From Chthonomonas calidirosea (lineage in GTDB: Bacteria; Armatimonadota; Chthonomonadetes; Chthonomonadales; CAJBBX01): a stretch of 64,000 bases of DNA. Shown in pieces: positions 45,076 to 52,707 of the stretch. The stretch is from positions 7,254 through 71,253 of the forward strand of contig DYKI01000005.1 of assembly GCA_020722705.1 (NCBI GenBank), read 5' to 3'. The first letter of the stretch is position 1. Each line of letters starts with the position of its first letter. Position numbers and translations under genes: made by a program. The notes below the pieces were generated by a model. It was given only the letters and a program-made list of their open reading frames with translations, had not been told where the DNA came from and did not search any database.

Positions 45076-45095
45076 AAAAGGAGTTAGAAACAACA

Positions 45096-45905
45096 ATGCG
45101 ACGACAGATCATCGCCGGCAACTGGAAGATGCACATGCTGACGGACGAGGGCCGAGAGCTCGCTGAGGCGCTGGTCGGGCTTGGGGCAGAGGTACCGAAT
45201 GTGGATGTGGCGCTCTGCCCTCCCTATACGGCTCTCACAGCGGTCGGCGCCGTCCTGGCGGGTTCAAAGGTCCGACTCGGAGCGCAGGATGTGTTCTGGA
45301 AGGAGAAGGGAGCGTACACGGGGCAGGTTGCTCCATCAATGCTGGTAGACATCGGCGTGAGCGTCGTGATCGTGGGGCATTCGGAGTCGCGCGGACGCTT
45401 CGGTGTTCCGGAACCTGACATGGATGACGTCGTGCTGGCCCATTTCGGTGATAGCGACCGCACCGTCAATCTGAAGCTCAAGGCCGCGCGTCGTGCCGGT
45501 CTGACTGTGATCTGCTGCGTCGGCGAAACGCTGGCAGAGCGAGAGGCCGGGGATACCGATCGGGTCGTCACCAGGCAAGTCGAGGGGGCGCTCGCGGGAC
45601 TGGACGCCTCGACACTCGATGAAGTGGTCCTGGCCTATGAGCCGGTCTGGGCTATCGGAACCGGCAAGACGTGCCAGACCGTTGAGGCGGATCGGGTGTG
45701 CGGGGTGATCAGACAGGCCGTGGGCGTGCTCTTCGGATCCGATTGCGCTGAGGCGATGCGCATCCAGTACGGAGGCAGCGTGAAGCCGGCCAATGCCGCC
45801 GAGCTCCTGGCCTGCCCCAACATAGATGGTGCCCTGGTCGGCGGCGCAAGCCTGGTTGCTGCCGACTTTGCGGCGATTGTCAAGGCCGGCCCTACCGCTG
45901 CGTGA
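45096..45905 (+). CDS. tpiA: Triosephosphate isomerase with an internal insertion
   Basis: The 269-aa enzyme interconverts dihydroxyacetone phosphate and glyceraldehyde-3-phosphate. AGNWKMH holds the substrate-binding Asn and Lys, VGHSESR the catalytic histidine, YEPVWAIGTG the catalytic glutamate and loop 6, and QYGGSVK the phosphate loop. After GHSES there is an insertion of about 15 residues (RFGVPEPDMDDVVLAHFG) compared with the usual enzyme, which explains the extra length. AAGGAG lies 11 nt before the ATG. Confidence 0.96.
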   Translation: MRRQIIAGNWKMHMLTDEGRELAEALVGLGAEVPNVDVALCPPYTALTAVGAVLAGSKVRLGAQDVFWKEKGAYTGQVAPSMLVDIGVSVVIVGHSESRGRFGVPEPDMDDVVLAHFGDSDRTVNLKLKAARRAGLTVICCVGETLAEREAGDTDRVVTRQVEGALAGLDASTLDEVVLAYEPVWAIGTGKTCQTVEADRVCGVIRQAVGVLFGSDCAEAMRIQYGGSVKPANAAELLACPNIDGALVGGASLVAADFAAIVKAGPTAA

Positions 45906-45963
45906 ATGGCACGAGGCTCGGGTCGGACCTGACGGTACCGGACGGGCAGGTGTGAGCCGGAGC

Positions 45964-47025
45964 ATGGGAGCTCTTATCGGCAAGGCGCAAGACGAACTTG
46001 CCGCTTTGCTTGCCGGCTATGGGGAGCCTGCGTTTCGCTCACGCCAGTTGGCGGAGTGGATATACCGCAAGCGCGCCAGATCCTTCGACGAGATGACCAA
46101 CCTGCCGCAAGCGCTGCGGCAGAGGCTGACGGAAGGGCACGCAGTTCGCTCAATGACGCCGGAAGCCGAACGGACCTCCGGCGATGGGGCGACCAAGCAC
46201 ACGATGCGCCTCGGGGATGACCGCGTGATCGAGTGCGTCCACCTGCCTTATCCGGAGCGCGTCTCGGTCTGTTTGAGCTCACAGGTCGGCTGCCCGGTGG
46301 GATGTGCCTTCTGCGCCACTGGTCTGGGCGGCTTCGAGCGGAACCTGACGGCAGGCGAGATGGTTGAGCAGTTCCTATGGATGCAGGACCTTCATTCGAA
46401 CCGACGTATCAGCCATGCCGTCTTCATGGGTATGGGGGAGCCTCTGCTCAACGTGGCCAATGTCATCAAAGCGGCGAATATCCTGAGATCTGAAGTACAG
46501 GTTTCGGCGAGAAACCTTACCATTTCGACTGTAGGTATCGTTCCCGGCATCTACGAGCTGGCGGCCGCTCGGTTGCCCGTAGGCCTGGCCATCTCCCTGC
46601 ATGCGCCGGATGACGCAGTTCGGTCTGCGCTCATACCGACCGCGCGCAGATGGCCGATCTCGGAGATTCTGTCAGCGGCCCGTCACTATCGCAGCGAAAC
46701 CGGCAGGGATGTTACGTACGAGTACATATTGCTCAGTGGCGTCAACGATACGGTAGACCATGCCCGGAGGTTGGCCGACCTTCTTCACGGTGAACGCGGC
46801 TCTGTGAACCTCATTCCCTACAATCCGGTGGCAGGCCTTTCGTCGTTCTCGACCTCGTCGGCTGAGCAGGTTGCGGCATTCCGAGGCGAACTCCAGCGCC
46901 GCGGACTCGCCGTGACCCAGCGTATGCGGCGTGGCAGGGGCGCAGCCGGCGCCTGCGGTCAGCTTGCCGGAAGAACCACGGGCCGGCGCAGCACGCGGAT
47001 GCCCGGAGCGGCGCGGAGAGCGTGA
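45964..47025 (+). CDS. rlmN: 23S rRNA/tRNA adenine C2-methyltransferase
   Basis: RlmN is a radical-SAM enzyme that methylates A2503 of 23S rRNA and A37 of some tRNAs. The 353-aa protein has the CxxxCxxC cluster motif in CPVGCAFCATG and the GMGEPL motif. The conserved C-terminal cysteine that forms the methyl-protein intermediate is in AAGACGQLA. The C-terminal tail is Arg-rich. GTG 45952 is an alternative start. Its stop overlaps the next gene as GTGA. Confidence 0.94.
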   Translation: MGALIGKAQDELAALLAGYGEPAFRSRQLAEWIYRKRARSFDEMTNLPQALRQRLTEGHAVRSMTPEAERTSGDGATKHTMRLGDDRVIECVHLPYPERVSVCLSSQVGCPVGCAFCATGLGGFERNLTAGEMVEQFLWMQDLHSNRRISHAVFMGMGEPLLNVANVIKAANILRSEVQVSARNLTISTVGIVPGIYELAAARLPVGLAISLHAPDDAVRSALIPTARRWPISEILSAARHYRSETGRDVTYEYILLSGVNDTVDHARRLADLLHGERGSVNLIPYNPVAGLSSFSTSSAEQVAAFRGELQRRGLAVTQRMRRGRGAAGACGQLAGRTTGRRSTRMPGAARRA

Positions 47026-47576
47026 GCCGAACATCCTTGCCTGTACGCGTCTGTCTCGCTGCCGTCATAGTCGTGGGCGTTGCGGGATGCGGAGCTGCGA
47101 AACAGGCGGCAAAGCCGGATCCGACACCGCCGGTGCGGACCGTTTCGGCGGGCAAGCTGTTGATCGCATGGACAGAGCCAGGGCTCGATGGCAGGGTGAA
47201 CCCTGTGCTGGAGGTGGAAGCCGGCGGCGGCGTTGTCGAGCAATCCAAGCAGTCAGGGATTCTGAAAAACGCAGCCGGCCGCATCTACCGCAAGGGTATC
47301 CTGCAAGCACGGTTCATGGCGCCGACCGTCGAGGCCGACATGACGGCTCGTAAGCTGCTGGCGACCGGCGGCGTGAAGATCGTCGGAGTTGCTGCAAAGG
47401 GCCTTACGCTGAAGGCGCAACGAATAGAATGGCGGACCGACCTGAACCGGATCGTCGCATTAGGCTCGGTGACGTTCGTGAAGCGAGACCTGCAGACAGG
47501 CCGCATCGAAGCCGAAGGCGGTCCGTTCGCTCGGGTGACCATCAACACCGAGCTTCAGCGGCTGACGATTCCGTGA
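47022..47576 (+). CDS. LptC-like lipoprotein of LPS transport
   Basis: The 184-aa protein has a signal peptide with a lipobox (VAGC, Cys near residue 23). A beta-rich OstA/LptC-like body follows, with repeating strand patterns (FMAPTVEADMTARKLLATGGVKI; LKAQRIEWRTDLNRIVALG). In the Lpt system LptC links the inner-membrane ABC transporter to periplasmic LptA. Here it lies before the LptA-like, LptB and LptF/G-like genes, which supports the assignment. The GTG start overlaps the rlmN stop. Confidence 0.75.
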   Translation: MSRTSLPVRVCLAAVIVVGVAGCGAAKQAAKPDPTPPVRTVSAGKLLIAWTEPGLDGRVNPVLEVEAGGGVVEQSKQSGILKNAAGRIYRKGILQARFMAPTVEADMTARKLLATGGVKIVGVAAKGLTLKAQRIEWRTDLNRIVALGSVTFVKRDLQTGRIEAEGGPFARVTINTELQRLTIP

Positions 47577-47628
47577 CCTGGTGGGCGATGGCGGCTGCAG
47601 CATGCCGCGAGAGACAGTGAGGATGAGT

Positions 47629-48381
47629 ATGCGAAAGCGATTCGGCCTGACAGCGCTATGGTTAGTCTCCTGCAGTCTGTTGGCGATGGGGTCGGCCGTC
47701 GGACAGAAGACGCCAACCGACAAGGGCATCCGCTTCGGCGACATTGTGCTCTCGGGATTCGAGAAGGCGCAGCTCGACCTGGGAGTGAGCGCGCGCGCGA
47801 CCGGTCCCGGCACCGTGGTGGATGCAGTTGATCCGCTTCGCAAGACGACTGCTCAGCTCAGGGCTTTGGAGATCGTGGCCCAGATGACGCCCAGCGGCGG
47901 GAAGAATGGATCGGACCGTGGTGTGGGGCGTGTTGAAACTATCACGGCGAAAGGCAACGTGCGCTTCAGCGCTGTTCGCAAGCCGGATACTGGAACAGGA
48001 GATCAGATCGTCAGGGCCACGGGCACACGCGCAGTCTACGAGCGACTGAAGCAGTACCTGACTCTGACGGGTCCGGTTACATTCAGCGCAGAGCAGCCGG
48101 ATGCCGGAGGAAAGGGCTCGGACCGCGTTACAGGGAAGGCCGATCGGGCCACCTATGACGAAGGCAAACGGGTCCTCCAGTTGTTCGGCAACGTCGAGGC
48201 GACTGTGGTGACGCCGGACACGCCGCCTGAGGGTTCGACGGTCACGGGTGACGAAGTCAAGATCGAGATGGCAGCACAGCCCTACCGTGTCACGATCGCC
48301 AATCCATCACTGAAGGGGGCAGTGAATCTGCGGATCATCGTCCCTGAATCAGGCAAAGGGAAGGACAACAGGAAGCCGTAG
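47629..48381 (+). CDS. LptA/OstA-like periplasmic protein
   Basis: The 250-aa protein has a cleavable signal (residues 1-23, ending MGSAVGQ). Repeated beta-strand motifs of the OstA/LptA type follow (ITAKGNVRFSA; DRATYDEGKRVLQLFGNVEAT). LptA forms the periplasmic beta-jellyroll bridge carrying lipopolysaccharide. Several upstream starts are open, and the ATG at 47629 is chosen because GAGG lies 6 nt before it and it gives a proper signal peptide. It is located within the lpt operon. Confidence 0.78.
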   Translation: MRKRFGLTALWLVSCSLLAMGSAVGQKTPTDKGIRFGDIVLSGFEKAQLDLGVSARATGPGTVVDAVDPLRKTTAQLRALEIVAQMTPSGGKNGSDRGVGRVETITAKGNVRFSAVRKPDTGTGDQIVRATGTRAVYERLKQYLTLTGPVTFSAEQPDAGGKGSDRVTGKADRATYDEGKRVLQLFGNVEATVVTPDTPPEGSTVTGDEVKIEMAAQPYRVTIANPSLKGAVNLRIIVPESGKGKDNRKP

Positions 48382-48447
48382 TCCCTGCGTCATGGCCAAG
48401 CGGCAGTGCCGCGCGCCGTCAGGGTTCGGTCCACTGAAGGAAGCTCA

Positions 48448-49167
48448 TTGGAAATCGCAGCCGAGGAACTCGTCAAGGTTTACCGTGGCCGTCGCGTGGT
48501 CAACAGCGTAAGCCTTGAGATGCATCAGGGGGAAGTGGTTGGCTTGCTGGGCCCCAACGGGGCCGGCAAGACCACGACTTTCTATATGATCGTGGGCTTA
48601 GTGCGGCCCAACTCCGGTCGTGTCCTCCTGGATGGCTGTGACATTACCCACATGCCGATGTATCGCAGGGCTCGCGCGGGCATTGGGTACCTGGCGCAGG
48701 AGCCGTCCGTGTTTCGCGAGCTGTCTGTCGAGCAGAACCTGCGGTTGGTCCTGGAGCACACTGCGCTTTCGCGCGACGAGCAAGCGGCACGCGTGGAGCA
48801 GCTCCTCGCCGACATGAACATAGCGCATCTGCGGCGCAACAAGGGCAAGACACTCTCGGGAGGAGAGAGGAGACGAGTCGAGATTGCCAGGGCGCTGGCA
48901 ACGTCTCCGGCGTTCATCCTTCTGGACGAGCCCTTCACCGGTGTGGATCCGATCGCGATCCAGGACATCCAGCACATCATCGCGGAACTCAGGGAACGCA
49001 ACATCGGCATCCTGATCACCGATCATAACGTTCAGGCTACCCTGAAGATCACCGAGCGCGCGTACATCATTGCCGACGGGCAGATCAAGGCAGCCGGCGT
49101 CTCCGATACGTTGCCGAACGATCCGATTGCCCGCCGGTACTACTTTGGCGAAGGGTTCACGGGCTAG
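48448..49167 (+). CDS. lptB: LPS export ABC transporter ATP-binding protein
   Basis: The 239-aa protein has the LptB length and motifs. Walker A is GPNGAGKTT, the Q-loop is in LAQEPSVF, the signature is LSGGERRR, and Walker B is ILLDEPFTGVDP, with the LptB-specific ITDHNVQATL. The TTG at 48448 gives the standard N-terminus and has AAGGAAG upstream. The frame is open to GTG 48406, which lacks a site. It abuts the permease gene. It powers LPS extraction from the inner membrane. Confidence 0.94.
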   Translation: MEIAAEELVKVYRGRRVVNSVSLEMHQGEVVGLLGPNGAGKTTTFYMIVGLVRPNSGRVLLDGCDITHMPMYRRARAGIGYLAQEPSVFRELSVEQNLRLVLEHTALSRDEQAARVEQLLADMNIAHLRRNKGKTLSGGERRRVEIARALATSPAFILLDEPFTGVDPIAIQDIQHIIAELRERNIGILITDHNVQATLKITERAYIIADGQIKAAGVSDTLPNDPIARRYYFGEGFTG

Positions 49168-50322
49168 ATGTTCAAGCAGGTTGACCGTCTGATCCTGCGC
49201 GAACTGGCCGGGCCGGTCGCAAACAGCTTCATGCTGTTTCTGGCGCTGCTCTTCAACTCGGTCTACCTGCCCAAGATCACCGACCTGATGGTCAAGGGGG
49301 CGACGCTTCCGCAGATCACGAAGATCGCCATCCTCGGGATACCGGTTCTCATCACCCAGTGCATACCGATGGCCATGCTGCTCGGGGCCTTGCTGGCATT
49401 TGGACGGCTATCGGGCGACAGCGAGCACGTAGCGCTGCTGGCGAGCGGCGTCAGCTTCTACCGGGCAACACGACCGGTCATCTGGGTGGGGATACTGTTG
49501 AGCATCGTCGCGTTCGGATGGAACGAGTTGGTCGTGCCGGAGTCCATGCGTGCATTCTACGCGGCCTCATTCGAAGCGGCTGAGGCCACCATGCTGCCGA
49601 CAAAGACGCAGCCGATCCACTATGCCGTCAAGCGCGAGGGCACCGATTACATCGAAGAGGTGATCACGATCACCGGCGGCTACGATCCCAAGGCGTGCGA
49701 GTTGCGGCAAGTCAGCATCCTGCTGATGAACAATGACGGGAGTCAGCAGGGACAACCGGAAGCTCTCATCTATGCAGAGCGCGTCGTGGCCCATGACGAA
49801 AAGGGCTACAACGCGGATATGTACAACGTTTACGTGCGATACTTTGACACTGATCGGACTCTGCGCCGCCAGAGCGACGCCTGGTATGCCACTGCGAAAA
49901 TGCGCTCGTTCGGGCCCGGCGTCAGGTTCGACAGGGACTTCCGCGGAGTACCAAAGCCCCAGTTGACCGATAACCGTATCCGCTCATTTGCCGACCTGCG
50001 CGCGGCCATAGATGAGAAGCGGCGAGAGGGCAAGACCGATCTCGGGGGCGACGAAGTGAACCTCTGGGAGAAGGTGGCATTCCCGGTCGCAGCCGTCATC
50101 TTTGGGATGGTGGGCGCCCCGCTGGGTGTGAGACCGCAGCGAGGGTCCAAGGCCATGGGTTTCGGCGTCGCGATCGCCATCATCTTCGGCTACTGGCTCG
50201 TGCATAACGGCATGTTCCAGTTGGGACGAGGCGGCACGATTCCGCCGATGCTGGCTGCGTTCTCGGCGAACGCCCTGGGCTTGGTGGCGGCGACCATTCT
50301 CGTAGCCCGGACGCGGCAGTAA
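49168..50322 (+). CDS. LptF/LptG-type permease (YjgP/YjgQ family)
   Basis: The 384-aa membrane protein has the family layout. Three helices near the N-terminus (MFKQVDRLILRELAGP; VYLPKITDLMV; QCIPMAMLLGAL), a periplasmic jellyroll of about 160 residues and three C-terminal helices (PVAAVIFGMVGAPLGVRPQR) are all visible. It forms the channel with LptB. Only one permease gene is present here, so it either homodimerises or has a partner encoded elsewhere. It starts directly after the lptB stop. Confidence 0.92.
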   Translation: MFKQVDRLILRELAGPVANSFMLFLALLFNSVYLPKITDLMVKGATLPQITKIAILGIPVLITQCIPMAMLLGALLAFGRLSGDSEHVALLASGVSFYRATRPVIWVGILLSIVAFGWNELVVPESMRAFYAASFEAAEATMLPTKTQPIHYAVKREGTDYIEEVITITGGYDPKACELRQVSILLMNNDGSQQGQPEALIYAERVVAHDEKGYNADMYNVYVRYFDTDRTLRRQSDAWYATAKMRSFGPGVRFDRDFRGVPKPQLTDNRIRSFADLRAAIDEKRREGKTDLGGDEVNLWEKVAFPVAAVIFGMVGAPLGVRPQRGSKAMGFGVAIAIIFGYWLVHNGMFQLGRGGTIPPMLAAFSANALGLVAATILVARTRQ

Positions 50323-50402
50323 CCAGGGTCGCCCACCCAACCGTATTCTGGTACAGAAACGCCGGACCGGTCCGACGTCTCAGAGTTTGGGAGGTGATGC
50401 CT

Positions 50403-51953
50403 GTGTGGACTGCAGCGGCGCTTGTCGCCACGGTCTTGATGGGAGGCTTGATCGCCTATGCCGGCGACCTGATCGGTCGTCGGTACGGCAAACGGCGCGC
50501 TTCCATCTTCGGCCTGCGCCCGAGGCATACGGCAGCTCTGGTCACGAGTGTCACGGGTGTCATCATCTCCCTTCTCACCACCGCTGTCCTGTTTCTTGCG
50601 GTCGGGCCGGTGCGGCGCGTTATCCTCGAGGGCGAGGCTGCTATCCGGGCAAATGTGCGTCTGCGCAACGAAAACGGCCGCCTGACCCGTGACGTCCAGA
50701 GCGAGCGCGAAGCCATGCGGATGGCACAGCGCGAGAGGGCTCAAGCGTTCAGCGACAGGGATGCTGCCATCGCCGCCCGCCTGAATGCGACCCGCTCGCT
50801 GGCCGAAGTGCGGAAGGCGCTGGGGCGCGCACGCACCGAGTTGCGCACCGCCCTTGCGGCCAGCCGCAGCGCCAGGCGAGAAGTTGCCGTCGCCCAGGCG
50901 CGCGTTCGGGAGGAGCGACGATCGGCCCGGATGCTTGCCGATAAGAACGAATGGTACCGCCGGGCCAATGCAGAGCTCGATGCCCGCAATGCGGAACTGA
51001 CGAAATCCAACGACGCCCTCCGGCAGACGAACTCATCACTGAGCGTGACGAATGCGACGTATTCTCAGACCAATGATGAAGTCTCCAAGCAGAACATCGC
51101 TTTGGTGCGCGAACGGGATGCTCTCAACGCGGCTCTCGGGGAGTTGCGCGCCGAGCGCGAGCGGCTCGAAGAAGAGACCCGTCTGGTGGAGGTCCGCTAC
51201 GAGGAGCTGCGTGCGGGCTATGCGACGGCATACGGAGCCCACCGGAACCTGTGGGAGATATTCGAAGCGCTTCGCACTCGGCGGATCGTGGCGCACGGCG
51301 GCGAGGACATCGCCAGAACGGTCGTTCCTGCGGGAACGCCGCCTGACGAGGTCCGGGCGATCATTGGACGCCTGCTCAGTGACGCGCACCGGGTCGCTCT
51401 CGGGAAGGGCGCAGCTCCGGGCGAGCGATCGCTCGCGGTCGAGATCGTTGACAAGCGGTTTTCCACACCCACACCGACAGGCGTGTCAACCACCCGTGTC
51501 ACCGAGCAAGACCGCATTGACGCCGTAGTGAACCGGTTGTCGAGGGCTTCCGAACCCGCATGCCTCCTCGCCGTTGTGGTCGCCAACAGCGTGGCAGGCG
51601 AACCGGTCGCCATAGACCTGCAGCCGCTGGGCAACCCGCTTATCTATCGGAAGGGGCAGGCGGTTGCGAGCCGAAAGATGGATGCGTCTCGGCCTGCCGA
51701 CCAGGTGTTCGGCGAACTCGTGCTGCTGCTCAAGGGGCTCGGCCAGAACGCGCTCGATCGGGGGCTGATTCCCCGCTACGATCCTGTGACCGGGCAGCCG
51801 CAGACTGGATCGCTGAGCGCGGACGCCCTGGTTAGCTTGACCGAGAGGGTCAAGGCGTATCGCCGCCGCGTCGAGGTGACCGCCTATGCGGCCCGGGATA
51901 CCAATGCCGGCGACAGCCTGCAGCTCGAGTTCAAGATCAGGCCGTCCATCTGA
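50403..51953 (+). CDS. DUF3084 membrane protein with long coiled coil
   Basis: The 516-aa protein matches DUF3084 of Cyanobacteria, Deinococcota and relatives. Two N-terminal membrane helices flank GDLIGRRYGKRRASIFGLRPRH, then comes an alanine/arginine/glutamate-rich coiled coil (residues about 80-270). A globular C-terminal domain follows. The function is unknown, but it follows the LPS-export genes and may belong to envelope biogenesis. GTG 50403 is preferred since GGGAGG ends 8 nt before it. ATG 50397 and GTG 50394 overlap that site. Confidence 0.85.
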   Translation: MWTAAALVATVLMGGLIAYAGDLIGRRYGKRRASIFGLRPRHTAALVTSVTGVIISLLTTAVLFLAVGPVRRVILEGEAAIRANVRLRNENGRLTRDVQSEREAMRMAQRERAQAFSDRDAAIAARLNATRSLAEVRKALGRARTELRTALAASRSARREVAVAQARVREERRSARMLADKNEWYRRANAELDARNAELTKSNDALRQTNSSLSVTNATYSQTNDEVSKQNIALVRERDALNAALGELRAERERLEEETRLVEVRYEELRAGYATAYGAHRNLWEIFEALRTRRIVAHGGEDIARTVVPAGTPPDEVRAIIGRLLSDAHRVALGKGAAPGERSLAVEIVDKRFSTPTPTGVSTTRVTEQDRIDAVVNRLSRASEPACLLAVVVANSVAGEPVAIDLQPLGNPLIYRKGQAVASRKMDASRPADQVFGELVLLLKGLGQNALDRGLIPRYDPVTGQPQTGSLSADALVSLTERVKAYRRRVEVTAYAARDTNAGDSLQLEFKIRPSI

Positions 51954-51974
51954 GATGGGGCCGAGGTCGGCGGC

Positions 51975-52391
51975 ATGGCTAACGGTTCTGATGGCCCTTT
52001 GAGCGACGTAATAGGCATAGACCCGGGCCGCGACAAATGCGGCCTTGCCCATCTGCGCGCCGACGGCTCGGTAGCCGCGCGAGCCATCCTGGCCCCGGAC
52101 GCTGTGGTCGGCTGGGTACGGCGCGTTCAGGTCGAGAACCGCGCCCGCGTTCTCTTGGGCAGCGGCACCGGACATCGGGCACTGGGGGCGCGCCTGACCG
52201 AAGCCGGTATCGCGTGGCAGTCCGTGGACGAGACAGGCACGTCGGCCGAGGCTCGAAGGCGTTATCTCGCCGATCATCCCGCACGGGGATTGGGGCGACT
52301 TGTCCCTGCGGGTCTGCGGGTGCCCGACGAGCCGTATGACGACTATGTGGCGCTGATATTGGCGGAACGTGCTCTTGCTGACGATTCTTGA
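51975..52391 (+). CDS. YqgF/RNase H-fold resolvase-like protein
   Basis: The 138-aa protein has IGIDPGRDKCGLAHL (first acidic residue of the RNase H-like fold, near residue 16), VDETGTSAEARRRY, and a C-terminal PYDDYVALILAER. This is the order of acidic residues found in YqgF/RuvX-type nucleases. YqgF processes 16S rRNA ends in E. coli. This divergent branch may act on RNA or on DNA junctions. It follows the DUF3084 gene by 21 nt. Its stop overlaps the -35 box of the next promoter. Confidence 0.78.
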   Translation: MANGSDGPLSDVIGIDPGRDKCGLAHLRADGSVAARAILAPDAVVGWVRRVQVENRARVLLGSGTGHRALGARLTEAGIAWQSVDETGTSAEARRRYLADHPARGLGRLVPAGLRVPDEPYDDYVALILAERALADDS

Positions 52392-52417
52392 CAAACGTGC
52401 GTACAGTATGGTAGTGT
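52388..52417 (+). promoter_or_regulatory. Promoter of the SLH-porin gene
   Basis: A perfect TTGACA (52388-52393) is followed after 18 nt by TAGTGT (52412-52417, fitting TANNNT). Transcription should begin near 52424, leaving a leader of about 285 nt. Confidence 0.55.
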
Positions 52418-52423
52418 TCGCAC

Positions 52424-52707
52424 CAGCAGGCCTGCGGCGTTGAGTGCGTAGCCTAGAGTTAGGCGTATGACTCGGCGGGGCAGGTTTGGAGCAGGGGGAT
52501 GCGAGGTCCGAGCGTTCGGGCTCTCCGGCCGCCAAGCGAGTGACCCGGTAGCCGTTCAATGTGGTGGGGGCGATGAAGAAGGAAACAGGGACTACTTCCT
52601 CACCTCCTCCGAAGGACAGCGACCGAGTGCGCAAGCCGTGCCGTCGGACCGTTCGGATGCCAGGATATCGCGGAGCCTCTGCAGCCACGTACTTAGGAGG
52701 AGGCAAA
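52424..52707 (+). other. Long 5' leader of the SLH-porin mRNA
   Basis: About 285 nt lie between the predicted transcription start and the ATG at 52708. The porin frame stays open back to 52561, but no ribosome site supports an earlier start. The leader ends with a very strong AGGAGGAGG. Long leaders are common on abundant S-layer and porin mRNAs and often stabilise them. Confidence 0.45.
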
